64,000 bases of DNA from Pseudomonas corrugata (GTDB lineage Bacteria > Pseudomonadota > Gammaproteobacteria > Pseudomonadales > Pseudomonadaceae): contig NZ_LHVK01000010.1 in assembly GCF_001269905.1 (NCBI RefSeq), positions 248,001-312,000 on the forward strand. Direction: 5' to 3'. The notes beneath the pieces were generated by a model that did not search any database, had not been told where the DNA came from, and saw nothing but the letters and a program-made list of their open reading frames with translations. The stretch's first letter is position 1, and every line of letters begins with the position of its first letter. A program made the translations under genes and the position numbers. Below are positions 28,186-36,432 of this stretch, piece after piece.

Positions 28186-30714
28186 ATGACGCAAGTCACG
28201 GTGAAACAACTGGCCGATGAGGTCAAAACACCGGTAGAGCGCCTGTTGCAGCAGATGCGTGAGGCAGGTCTGCCGCACACCGCCGCCGAGGAACATGTGA
28301 CCGACAGTGAGAAGCAGTCCCTGCTGACCCACTTGAAGAGCAGTCACAAGGCGAAAGTGGAAGAACCGCGCAAGATCACTCTGCAGCGTAAAACCACCAG
28401 CACCCTGCGTGTTGCCGGTAGCAAAAGCATCAGCGTAGAAGTACGCAAGAAGAAAGTTTTCGTCCAGCGCAGCCCGGAAGAAATCGAAGCCGAGCGCAAA
28501 CGCGAACTGGATGAACGTCGCGCAGTAGAAAATGCCGCGCGCCAGAAGGCTGAAGAAGAAGCCAAGCGCCGCGCCGAAGAAGAAGCGCGTCGTCAGCCTG
28601 CCCCGGCCGCTGCGCAACCTGCTCCGGCGGAAGCCGTAGCGGCGCCTGCCCAGGTGGCTGAGCCCGTGCGTGAAAGTGCACCGGTCCTGGAGGCAGCTCC
28701 TGCCCCTGCGGCTGACGCTCGCAAGCGTGACGAACCGCGTCGTCCGGACAAACCACGTGCCGACGAAAACCGTCGTGGCGGTGGCGATGGCGAGCGCAAG
28801 AACGCTCCGCATCGTGCTTCGGTCAAGGAAAAGGCGCCGGCACCACGGGTTGCACCACGCACCACCGACGAAGAGAGCGATGGCTTCCGTCGTGGTGGTC
28901 GCGGCAAGGCCAAGCTGAAGAAACGCAACGCCCACGGTTTCCAGAGCCCGACCGGCCCTGTCGTGCGTGAAGTGAAGATCGGCGAGACCATCACTGTGGG
29001 CGATCTGGCCCAGCAGATGTCGGTCAAGGCTGCCGAGATCATCAAGTTCATGTTCAAGCTGGGTACGCCAGCCACCATCAACCAGGTACTGGATCAGGAA
29101 ACTGCCCAGCTGGTTGCCGAAGAACTGGGCCACAAAGTGACCCTGATCAGCGACACCGCCCTGGAAGATTCCCTGGCCGAGTCCCTGAAATTCGAAGGTG
29201 AAGCGGTTCCTCGTGCGCCGGTCGTGACCGTCATGGGCCACGTCGACCACGGTAAGACCTCGCTGCTCGACTACATCCGTCGTGCCAAGGTAGCTGCTGG
29301 CGAAGCCGGCGGTATCACCCAGCACATCGGTGCATACCACGTTGAAACCGATCGTGGCATGGTCACCTTCCTCGATACCCCGGGTCACGCCGCGTTTACC
29401 GCCATGCGTGCCCGTGGTGCCAAGGCGACCGACATCGTGATCCTGGTGGTCGCGGCGGACGACGGCGTGATGCCACAGACCATCGAAGCCGTTCAGCATG
29501 CCCAGGCAGCTGGCGTGCCGCTGGTGGTTGCGGTGAACAAGATCGACAAGCCGGGCGCCGACCTCGATCGCATCCGCAGCGAGCTGTCGGTTCACGGCGT
29601 GACTTCGGAAGACTGGGGTGGCGATACTCCATTCGTTCCGGTTTCCGCGAAGATGGGTACCGGCGTCGACGAATTGCTCGAAGCGGTATTGCTGCAGGCC
29701 GAAGTACTTGAACTGACCGCCACCCCATCGGCTCCTGGTCGTGGTGTCGTGGTTGAGTCGCGCCTGGACAAGGGTCGCGGTCCGGTGGCCACGGTCCTGG
29801 TTCAGGACGGTACGCTGCGTCAGGGCGACATGGTGCTGGTCGGTTCGAACTATGGTCGTGTTCGAGCCATGCTCGACGAGAACGGCAAGCCGATCAAGGA
29901 AGCCGGTCCGGCTATCCCGGTCGAGATCCTCGGCCTGGACGGTACGCCGGACGCTGGTGACGAGATGAGCGTTGTGGCTGACGAGAAGAAAGCCCGCGAA
30001 GTGGCTCTGTTCCGTCAAGGCAAGTTCCGCGAAGTCAAACTGGCTCGCGCTCATGCCGGCAAGCTGGAAAACATCTTCGAGAACATGGGCCAGGAAGAGA
30101 AGAAGACGCTCAACATCGTCCTCAAATCCGACGTCCGTGGTTCGCTGGAAGCCTTGCAGGGTGCTCTGAACGGCCTGGGCAACGACGAAGTGCAAGTGCG
30201 TGTGGTCGGCGGCGGTGTCGGTGGTATCACCGAAAGCGACGCCAACCTGGCACTGGCTTCCAATGCAGTACTGTTCGGCTTCAACGTGCGTGCCGATGCC
30301 GGTGCTCGCAAGATCGTCGAGCAGGAAGGTCTGGATATGCGTTACTACAACGTGATCTACGACATCATCGAAGACGTCAAGAAAGCCCTGACCGGTATGT
30401 TGGGCAGCGACGTGCGGGAGAACATCCTGGGCGTGGCCGAAGTTCGCGACGTGTTCCGTTCGCCGAAATTCGGTGCCATCGCCGGTTGCATGGTGATCGA
30501 AGGTGTCGTTCACCGTAACCGTCCGATCCGTGTACTGCGTGAAGACATCGTGATCTTCGAAGGCGAGCTGGAATCCCTGCGTCGCTTCAAGGATGACGCT
30601 TCCGAAGTACGTGCCGGCATGGAATGCGGTATTGGCGTCAAGAGCTACAACGACGTCAAGGTCGGTGACAAGATCGAAGTCTTCGAGAAGGTCCAGGTTG
30701 CTCGCAGCCTCTGA
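28186..30714 (+). CDS. infB: Translation initiation factor IF-2
   Basis: An 842-residue GTPase that brings fMet-tRNA to the 30S subunit. The N-terminal IF2_N domain (TVKQLADEVKTPVERLLQQM) is followed by a charged, Ala/Pro/Glu-rich linker (about 95-260), a second IF2_N-like domain (about 265-320), and the G domain with GHVDHGKTSLLD, DTPGHAAF and NKIDKPG (from about residue 345). C-terminal beta-barrel and fMet-tRNA-binding domains end the protein. The 28-base gap after nusA includes GAGGAGAG. Confidence 0.98.
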   Translation: MTQVTVKQLADEVKTPVERLLQQMREAGLPHTAAEEHVTDSEKQSLLTHLKSSHKAKVEEPRKITLQRKTTSTLRVAGSKSISVEVRKKKVFVQRSPEEIEAERKRELDERRAVENAARQKAEEEAKRRAEEEARRQPAPAAAQPAPAEAVAAPAQVAEPVRESAPVLEAAPAPAADARKRDEPRRPDKPRADENRRGGGDGERKNAPHRASVKEKAPAPRVAPRTTDEESDGFRRGGRGKAKLKKRNAHGFQSPTGPVVREVKIGETITVGDLAQQMSVKAAEIIKFMFKLGTPATINQVLDQETAQLVAEELGHKVTLISDTALEDSLAESLKFEGEAVPRAPVVTVMGHVDHGKTSLLDYIRRAKVAAGEAGGITQHIGAYHVETDRGMVTFLDTPGHAAFTAMRARGAKATDIVILVVAADDGVMPQTIEAVQHAQAAGVPLVVAVNKIDKPGADLDRIRSELSVHGVTSEDWGGDTPFVPVSAKMGTGVDELLEAVLLQAEVLELTATPSAPGRGVVVESRLDKGRGPVATVLVQDGTLRQGDMVLVGSNYGRVRAMLDENGKPIKEAGPAIPVEILGLDGTPDAGDEMSVVADEKKAREVALFRQGKFREVKLARAHAGKLENIFENMGQEEKKTLNIVLKSDVRGSLEALQGALNGLGNDEVQVRVVGGGVGGITESDANLALASNAVLFGFNVRADAGARKIVEQEGLDMRYYNVIYDIIEDVKKALTGMLGSDVRENILGVAEVRDVFRSPKFGAIAGCMVIEGVVHRNRPIRVLREDIVIFEGELESLRRFKDDASEVRAGMECGIGVKSYNDVKVGDKIEVFEKVQVARSL

Positions 30715-30785
30715 CTCGCGCACTTCAAGAGCCACATCGGGTAGCCGCATGAACATGCGCTGCTTCGCTGGCGGACTCTAAACGC

Positions 30786-30821
30786 AACGCCCGGTCTGGC
30801 TTTTGTCAGGCCGGGCGTTTG
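30786..30821 (+). terminator. Stem-loop between infB and rbfA
   Basis: The arms ACGCCCGG and CCGGGCGT, extended by CTG/CAG, form a strong hairpin followed by only three T. It may be a weak terminator or an mRNA-processing site inside the operon. Confidence 0.55.
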
Positions 30822-30873
30822 CCGCTTTCAGACCTCACGGGTTTCACCGTGGGGCAGTAACAGGTAGCAAGAC

Positions 30874-31269
30874 ATGGCAAAAGAATATAGCCGTACCCAA
30901 CGAATCGGCGATCAGATGCAGCGCGAGCTGGCCCAACTGATCCGCCGCGAAGTCAAGGACCCGCGTGTCGGCCTGGTCACCATTACCGCTGTGGAAGTCA
31001 GCCGTGACGTCGGTCACGCAAAGATTTTCATCACGGTGATGGGGCAGGACGGTGCCGATGACGTCGCCCAGAGCATCAAGGTGCTCAACGCGGCCGCCGG
31101 TTTCCTGCGCATGCAGTTGGCCCGGGAAATGAAGCTGCGCAGTGTTCCACAGCTGCATTTCCACTACGACGAGAGCGTCGCCCGGGGCGCGCACCTGTCG
31201 GCCTTGATCGAGCGCGCGGTGGCTGAAGACAGTCAACACGCGGCTGAACCCGAAGACACCAAGGAGTAA
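30874..31269 (+). CDS. rbfA: Ribosome-binding factor A
   Basis: A 131-residue KH-like cold-adaptation factor that helps mature the 5' end of 16S rRNA. Conserved blocks are RTQRIGDQMQRELAQLI, VKDPRVGLVTITAVEVSRD (with the AxG-type kink), and LNAAAGFLRMQLAREMKLR followed by PQLHFHYDES. It is followed by truB after three bases, the usual rbfA-truB pair. Confidence 0.97.
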   Translation: MAKEYSRTQRIGDQMQRELAQLIRREVKDPRVGLVTITAVEVSRDVGHAKIFITVMGQDGADDVAQSIKVLNAAAGFLRMQLAREMKLRSVPQLHFHYDESVARGAHLSALIERAVAEDSQHAAEPEDTKE

Positions 31270-31272
31270 CCG

Positions 31273-32190
31273 GTGGCTCAGGTCAAACGTATCCGTCGTA
31301 ACGTCAGCGGTATCATCCTGCTCGACAAGCCGTTGGGGTTCACCTCCAACGCCGCCTTGCAGAAGGTTCGCTGGCTGCTCAATGCCGAGAAGGCCGGGCA
31401 CACCGGCAGCCTCGATCCGCTGGCCACCGGCGTGCTGCCGCTGTGTTTCGGCGAGGCGACCAAGTTCTCCCAGTACCTGCTCGACTCCGACAAGGGGTAT
31501 GAAACCCTGGCGCAATTGGGTAAGACCACCACCACGGCGGATGCCGAAGGCGAGGTTTTACGCGAGCGGCCGGTGACCGTTGGTCAGGCTGATATCGAAG
31601 CGGTGCTGCCCGGATTTCGTGGGCAAATCAGTCAGATACCGCCGATGTACTCGGCCCTGAAGCGTGATGGGCAGCCCTTGTACAAATTGGCCCGTGCAGG
31701 CGAAGTAGTGGAGCGTGAACCACGTTCTGTTACTATTGCGCGCTTGGAATTGCTGGCCTTTGACGGTAATACTGCACGGCTAGCCGTGGATTGCAGCAAA
31801 GGCACTTATATCCGGACCCTGGTTGAGGATATTGGTGAGCAGCTCGGCTGTGGTGCGTACGTGGCGGAGTTGCGCCGGACCCAGGCCGGACCCTTCACGC
31901 TGGCCCAGACGGTCACGCTGGAAGAGCTCGAAGCGGTACATGCCGAAGGCGGCAACGAAGCGGTCGACCGCTTCCTGATGCCATCGGACAGTGGGTTGCT
32001 GGATTGGCCGCTGTTGCAGTTCTCGGAACACAGCGCATTCTACTGGCTCAATGGCCAGCCGGTGCGAGCCCCGGATGCGCCGAAATTCGGCATGGTTCGG
32101 GTACAGGATCACAACGGTCGCTTCATCGGTATCGGTGAAGTGAGCGAAGACGGGCGCATTGCGCCGCGTCGACTGATTCGGTCGGAATGA
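31273..32190 (+). CDS. truB: tRNA pseudouridine-55 synthase TruB
   Basis: A 305-residue enzyme forming pseudouridine 55 in the T-loop of tRNAs. The catalytic aspartate lies in GHTGSLDPLATGVLPLCFGE, and the family motifs GYETLAQLGKTTTTADAEG and DCSKGTYIRTLVEDIG follow. A C-terminal PUA-like extension is present. It begins with GTG at 31273, preceded by AAGGAG that overlaps the rbfA stop. Transcribed with rbfA; the rpsO leader follows. Confidence 0.97.
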   Translation: MAQVKRIRRNVSGIILLDKPLGFTSNAALQKVRWLLNAEKAGHTGSLDPLATGVLPLCFGEATKFSQYLLDSDKGYETLAQLGKTTTTADAEGEVLRERPVTVGQADIEAVLPGFRGQISQIPPMYSALKRDGQPLYKLARAGEVVEREPRSVTIARLELLAFDGNTARLAVDCSKGTYIRTLVEDIGEQLGCGAYVAELRRTQAGPFTLAQTVTLEELEAVHAEGGNEAVDRFLMPSDSGLLDWPLLQFSEHSAFYWLNGQPVRAPDAPKFGMVRVQDHNGRFIGIGEVSEDGRIAPRRLIRSE

Positions 32191-32288
32191 CCGGAGCCCG
32201 TCTGTGTAACAGCAGGCGGGCGAGTGTGGCTGTTAACAGGCACGGTCACTACTCATTTATAGATACAGGGATCTGTCCCTGGCCTGTT

Positions 32289-32314
32289 GGTACGGTTTCC
32301 CCGGAAACGGTACC
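32289..32314 (+). promoter_or_regulatory. Stem-loop just upstream of the rpsO ribosome binding site
   Basis: GGTACGGTTTCC and GGAAACGGTACC pair over 12 positions with one mismatch, with a CC loop. The structure ends a few bases before the AGAGGAAAG ribosome binding site of rpsO. S15 autoregulates its own mRNA through leader structures in several bacteria, so this is a candidate S15 site; the homology is not established. Confidence 0.5.
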
Positions 32315-32332
32315 TCACAAGAGGAAAGCCAC

Positions 32333-32602
32333 ATGGCACTCAGCGTTGAAGAAAAAGCTCAGATCGTGACCGACTACCAGCAAGCTGTTGGTGATACTGG
32401 TTCGCCAGAAGTGCAAGTTGCACTGCTGACCGCCAACATCAACAAACTGCAAGGTCACTTCAAGGCCAACGGTAAGGACCACCACTCCCGTCGTGGTCTG
32501 ATCCGTATGGTAAACCAGCGTCGCAAGCTGCTGGATTACCTCAAGGGTAAGGACGTAAGTCGTTACAGCGCCTTGATCGGCCGCCTGGGTCTGCGTCGCT
32601 AA
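32333..32602 (+). CDS. rpsO: 30S ribosomal protein S15
   Basis: An 89-residue primary 16S rRNA-binding protein. It has the full family core: DTGSPEVQVALLTANINKLQ, HFKANGKDHHSRRGLIRMV and RRKLLDYLKGKD, ending in IGRLGLRR. It starts at ATG 32333 after AGAGGAAAGCCAC. It lies between truB and pnp as in E. coli. Confidence 0.99.
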   Translation: MALSVEEKAQIVTDYQQAVGDTGSPEVQVALLTANINKLQGHFKANGKDHHSRRGLIRMVNQRRKLLDYLKGKDVSRYSALIGRLGLRR

Positions 32603-32617
32603 TAAGCGATTGCGCTA

Positions 32618-32680
32618 TGAGGTTGGTGGTCTGTCTGTTGCCTGCGCTTTGCGTCGGCAACCGGCAGGCTCCCAGCCTCA
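32618..32680 (+). promoter_or_regulatory. Long imperfect hairpin between rpsO and pnp
   Basis: TGAGGTTGG at the left pairs with CCAGCCTCA-like sequence at the right, and CTGTTGCC pairs with GGCAACCGG inside. A short T-run (GTTTTATC) follows. This may be the rpsO terminator, an RNase III-processed pnp leader as in E. coli, or both. Confidence 0.55.
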
Positions 32681-32777
32681 AGTTTTATCTGGACAGTCGT
32701 TGGGCCGATTCCCCGCACTGCCCAAGAATTTCGCAAGAAGACAAGTTCCCCAAGAGCCACAAAGAAGGTAGGACACC

Positions 32778-34883
32778 GTGAACCCGGTAATCAAAAAATT
32801 CCAGTTCGGTCAGTCGACCGTTACCCTCGAGACTGGCCGTATCGCCCGTCAGGCCTCCGGCGCAGTGCTGGTCACCGTTGACGACGACGTCAGCGTATTG
32901 GTGACCGTTGTCGGTGCCAAGCAAGCCGATCCAGGCAAGGGCTTCTTCCCTCTGTCTGTTCACTACCAGGAAAAGACTTACGCCGCCGGTAAGATCCCTG
33001 GCGGTTTCTTCAAGCGCGAAGGCCGTCCTTCCGAGAAAGAAACCCTGACTTCCCGACTGATCGACCGTCCGATCCGTCCGCTTTTCCCAGAAGGCTTCAT
33101 GAACGAAGTGCAGGTTGTCTGCACCGTCGTTTCCACCAGCAAGAAGACCGATCCGGACATCGCTGCGATGATCGGTACCTCGGCTGCGCTGGCCATCTCC
33201 GGCATTCCTTTCGATGGCCCGATCGGCGCTGCCCGCGTTGCGTTCCATGAAAGCACCGGCTACCTGCTGAACCCGACCTACGAGCAACTGAAGGCCTCGA
33301 GCCTGGACATGGTCGTTGCCGGTACTTCCGAAGCCGTGCTGATGGTTGAATCCGAAGCCAAAGAGCTGACCGAAGACCAGATGCTGGGTGCCGTACTGTT
33401 CGCCCATGACGAGTTCCAGGTGGTCATCAACGCCGTCAAGGAACTGGCCGCCGAAGCCGCCAAGCCAACCTGGACCTGGGCTCCGCAAGCCGAAGCCACC
33501 GAGCTGCTGGGTGCCATCCGTGCCGAGTTCGGCGAAGCCATCTCCCAGGCCTACACCATCACCGTCAAGGCCGACCGTTACGCGCGCCTGGGCGAGTTGA
33601 AGGACCAGGTCGTTGCCAAGCTGTCCGGCGAAGAAGGCCAGCCATCGGCTGCCGACGTCAAGGCTGCTTTCGGTGAAATCGAATACCGCACCGTTCGCGA
33701 AAACATCGTCAACGGCAAGCCACGTATCGACGGTCGCGACACCCGTACCGTACGCCCGCTGAACATCGAAGTCGGCGTTCTGCCAAAGACCCACGGCTCG
33801 GCCCTGTTCACCCGTGGCGAAACCCAGGCCCTGGTCGTTGCCACACTGGGCACCGCCCGTGACGCGCAACTGCTGGACACCCTGGAAGGCGAAAAGAAAG
33901 ACCCGTTCATGCTGCACTACAACTTCCCTCCGTTCTCGGTGGGTGAGTGCGGTCGCATGGGTGGCGCCGGTCGCCGCGAAATCGGTCACGGCCGTCTGGC
34001 CCGTCGTTCGGTCCAGGCCATGCTGCCGGACGCCGACGTGTTCCCGTACACCATCCGTGTGGTATCGGAAATCACCGAGTCCAACGGTTCGAGCTCCATG
34101 GCTTCGGTCTGCGGCGCTTCCCTGGCCTTGATGGACGCCGGTGTGCCGATGAAGGCGCCGGTTGCCGGTATCGCCATGGGCCTGGTGAAGGAAGGCGAGA
34201 AATTCGCCGTCCTGACCGACATCCTGGGTGACGAAGACCACCTGGGCGACATGGACTTCAAAGTGGCCGGTACCGCCAAAGGCGTGACCGCACTGCAGAT
34301 GGACATCAAGATCAAGGGCATCACCGAAGAGATCATGGAAATCGCCCTGGGCCAGGCCCTGGAAGCGCGCCTGAACATCCTCGGCCAGATGAACCAGGTG
34401 ATCGGTCAGTCCCGCACCGAACTGTCGGAAAACGCTCCGACCATGATCGCGATGAAGATCGACACCGACAAGATCCGTGATGTCATCGGTAAAGGCGGCG
34501 CGACCATTCGTGCGATCTGTGAAGAAACCAAGGCTTCGATCGACATCGAAGACGACGGTTCGATCAAGATCTTCGGCGAAACCAAGGAAGCGGCAGAAGC
34601 AGCACGCCAGCGCGTCCTGGGCATCACCGCCGAAGCCGAGATCGGCAAGATCTACGTCGGCAAGGTCGAGCGCATCGTCGACTTCGGCGCTTTCGTCAAC
34701 ATCCTGCCGGGCAAGGACGGTCTGGTTCACATCTCCATGCTGAGCGATGCTCGCGTCGAGAAAGTGACCGATATCCTGAAGGAAGGCCAGGAAGTGGAAG
34801 TGCTGGTACTGGACGTGGACAACCGCGGCCGTATCAAGCTGTCCATCAAGGACGTGGCGGCGGCCAAGGCATCGGGCGTTTAA
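32778..34883 (+). CDS. pnp: Polyribonucleotide nucleotidyltransferase (PNPase)
   Basis: A 701-residue 3'-5' phosphorolytic exoribonuclease of the degradosome. It has two RNase PH-like domains (1-about 210 and 310-545, the second with RRSVQAMLPD and SNGSSSMASVCG), an intervening helical domain, a KH domain (DVIGKGGATIRAICEETKAS) and a C-terminal S1 domain (VERIVDFGAFVNILPGKDG). Translation starts with GTG 32778 after AGGACACC. The protein ends at normal length, and a strong terminator follows. Confidence 0.98.
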   Translation: MNPVIKKFQFGQSTVTLETGRIARQASGAVLVTVDDDVSVLVTVVGAKQADPGKGFFPLSVHYQEKTYAAGKIPGGFFKREGRPSEKETLTSRLIDRPIRPLFPEGFMNEVQVVCTVVSTSKKTDPDIAAMIGTSAALAISGIPFDGPIGAARVAFHESTGYLLNPTYEQLKASSLDMVVAGTSEAVLMVESEAKELTEDQMLGAVLFAHDEFQVVINAVKELAAEAAKPTWTWAPQAEATELLGAIRAEFGEAISQAYTITVKADRYARLGELKDQVVAKLSGEEGQPSAADVKAAFGEIEYRTVRENIVNGKPRIDGRDTRTVRPLNIEVGVLPKTHGSALFTRGETQALVVATLGTARDAQLLDTLEGEKKDPFMLHYNFPPFSVGECGRMGGAGRREIGHGRLARRSVQAMLPDADVFPYTIRVVSEITESNGSSSMASVCGASLALMDAGVPMKAPVAGIAMGLVKEGEKFAVLTDILGDEDHLGDMDFKVAGTAKGVTALQMDIKIKGITEEIMEIALGQALEARLNILGQMNQVIGQSRTELSENAPTMIAMKIDTDKIRDVIGKGGATIRAICEETKASIDIEDDGSIKIFGETKEAAEAARQRVLGITAEAEIGKIYVGKVERIVDFGAFVNILPGKDGLVHISMLSDARVEKVTDILKEGQEVEVLVLDVDNRGRIKLSIKDVAAAKASGV

Positions 34884-34910
34884 TCACCCCTTCGCCTGAC
34901 TGCTGAACAG

Positions 34911-34943
34911 CAAAACGCCCCGACTGGTTCGGGGCGTTTTGTT
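34911..34943 (+). terminator. Intrinsic terminator after pnp
   Basis: A 13-base perfect stem (CAAAACGCCCCGA and its complement) with a five-base loop, with T4 in the 3' arm, lies 27 bases past the pnp stop. Confidence 0.93.
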
Positions 34944-35008
34944 GTGTGGGGAAAATCCCTGTGACGCAGGTTGCCTGGCCACAGGACAGGATGCTAAGTT
35001 AGCTCACC

Positions 35009-35081
35009 GCCCGTGTAGCTCAGTCGGTAGAGCAGCGCACTCGTAACGCGAAGGTCGCAGGTTCGATTCCTGTCTCGGGCA
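35009..35081 (+). tRNA. tRNA-Thr (anticodon CGT), probably degenerate
   Basis: A 73-base cloverleaf with a good D-arm (AGCTCAGTCGGTAGAGC) and T-arm (GGTTCGATTCC) and an anticodon loop CTCGTAA, giving CGT. Three features look abnormal: a T-T mismatch at acceptor pair 6-67 (GCCCGTG against CTCGGGC), an A-C mismatch closing the anticodon stem (31-39), and no encoded CCA (the discriminator A is followed by AGA), unlike both other tRNAs in the window. It may be a pseudo-tRNA or need CCA addition. Confidence 0.7.
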
Positions 35082-35096
35082 AGATCTCCTCTCTCC

Positions 35097-35642
35097 TTAT
35101 TTCACCTTCCTGCTCAACTCCTCAACCATGCGTTTGAGCTGATCCATCTCGCGATCCTGATCGCTGATCTTTCCTTTCAGCGTCGATATCTCGCTGTTGT
35201 TCGAACTCGAGCTGGAACCGCTATTACGCTTGATCTCTTCCACTTGCTTGCCAAGGTCGTTCAGGTCGCGCTCCTGTTCCTTGACCGTGCGTTTAAGTTC
35301 TTCAATTTCCCGGCTGCTGGAGTTGGAACTGGAACCGCTGTTGCGTTTGAGCTCTTCGATCTGCCGGGCCTGCTCGGCGAGGGTGCGCTTCTGGCTTTCC
35401 AGTTCGATAGCGTTGGCTTTGGCGGCTTGCTGCATGTCCTTCAAGTTATCGATGCTGATACCGGTTTTGTAGAAGACGTCGTTGCCAAATGAGCTGCGAA
35501 GGGCCGAAATTTCATCGGATGGCTCTGGAAAATTGGACGAGATCTCAACTGCCGCTTGCGCGGCGCCGGTCAATACCAGGCTGGCGAGTAGCAGGGTCGT
35601 GGTAGCCCGCCGAATAGACGTTAACTTTGGAAAGCTGCGCAT
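35097..35642 (-). CDS. Exported coiled-coil protein with internal repeats
   Basis: A 181-residue protein I do not recognise. Residues 1-30 form a Sec signal peptide (TTTLLLASLVLTGAAQA then A). From about residue 70 it is heptad-rich and highly charged. It contains two near-copies of a module: (Q)IEELKRNSGSSSNSSS and VEEIKRNSGSSSSSNNS, with EIEELKRTVKEQERDLNDL between them. The Ser/Asn linkers break the coiled coil into segments, resembling a periplasmic or surface spacer or tether. It lies 15 bases past the tRNA-Thr-like gene on the opposite strand. Confidence 0.75.
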   Translation of the reverse strand: MRSFPKLTSIRRATTTLLLASLVLTGAAQAAVEISSNFPEPSDEISALRSSFGNDVFYKTGISIDNLKDMQQAAKANAIELESQKRTLAEQARQIEELKRNSGSSSNSSSREIEELKRTVKEQERDLNDLGKQVEEIKRNSGSSSSSNNSEISTLKGKISDQDREMDQLKRMVEELSRKVK

Positions 35643-35940
35643 TACAGAATCCTTATGAAGTGCCGATATGGCACATCGCTATGACTCGGGATTCTGATAG
35701 ATGTTCCTCGACCTCTTCCATACGTGGACATAAGGTTTTTGTGCGGCAGATGTAAAGAGCCGTGTAAATCATCGGCAAAACGTCCTATATTCGTTGCCTG
35801 CATGAGCATTGCCCAGCAGTTTTCAAATGATCCACGAATGGTTCCAAGGACCAGGAAAACCGCGCTGCCAGCGGTTCTGTGTCAGAGAGATCCTTGATGA
35901 TCCAGTCCCATCTTCCATTCCTTCGATCAGCGAGAACGAC

Positions 35941-36246
35941 ATGACGGCTAAAGAACTGACCCAAGAAGCCAGACACGAAGAAGCGCTGCGCAAATACGCC
36001 CTGGATACGCCTCAGTTACTGGAAGAAATCGGGAACCTGAGCGCCGATGAGCAGAAAGACCAGATTCAGTGGGCTTTCGAAGACGAGGCCGAAGCCCAGG
36101 GCTTGCAGCCTTGGGAGCTGACGCTCAAGTACACCAGCACGCCTGAAGAGTTCGAGGCGCAGCGTCTTGCCTTGCACAAGGAGGCTGCCGAGGTGCTGGG
36201 TGTGGATTGGGATGAGTACTGCGAGATGAATAATCTGGTGGTCTGA
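35941..36246 (+). CDS. DUF6388-like small acidic protein
   Basis: A 101-residue, strongly acidic soluble protein with no signal peptide or membrane helix. The segments EEIGNLSADEQKDQIQWAF, EDEAEAQGLQPWELTL and HKEAAEVLGVDWDEYCEMNN resemble the Pseudomonas DUF6388 family, whose function is unknown. I start at ATG 35941, where the conserved sequence begins; the upstream in-frame extension is not protein-like. It ends in a terminator arm now separated from its partner by a REPIN. Confidence 0.8.
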   Translation: MTAKELTQEARHEEALRKYALDTPQLLEEIGNLSADEQKDQIQWAFEDEAEAQGLQPWELTLKYTSTPEEFEAQRLALHKEAAEVLGVDWDEYCEMNNLVV

Positions 36247-36427
36247 AAAAAACGCCAGCCTCAGGGCTTAATGCCAGTCAGTTAAGGATCAAACGGCGCA
36301 ACGCCTGTGGGAGCAGAGCTTGCTCGCGATAGCGATGGGCCCGTCAACGTTGTTGCTGACTGACTTACCGCAATCGCGAGCAAGCTTTGCTCCCACGGGC
36401 TTTATTAGCCTCAGGGCTGGCGTTTTG
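36246..36427. terminator. Convergent terminator split by a REPIN
   Basis: The left arm A(7)CGCCAGCC (36246-36260) and right arm GGCTGGCGTTTT (about 36416-36427) would form one compact hairpin with a TCAG loop. They are separated by about 150 bases containing a REPIN. The sequence GCCTCAGGGCT occurs on both sides (36258-36268 and 36408-36418) as an 11-base direct repeat. The terminator served the DUF6388 gene and, from the other side, nadC. Confidence 0.75.
36305..36398. repeat. REPIN
   Basis: Paired REP units in opposite orientation: TGTGGGAGCAGAGCTTGCTC at the left and GAGCAAGCTTTGCTCCCAC at the right. The element lies inside the split terminator between the DUF6388 gene and nadC. Confidence 0.9.
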
Positions 36428-36432
36428 TATGC

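Noticed and set aside
28159..30756. An 865-codon frame antisense to infB
   Set aside because: Very long only because infB is codon-biased and GC-rich. The predicted protein is a His/Val/Phe-rich composition typical of shadows, and infB is intact on the other strand.
35809..35940. N-terminal extension of the DUF6388-like gene
   Set aside because: The 44 upstream codons are rich in Pro/Cys/Trp and unlike the acidic conserved protein; ATG 35941 fits better.
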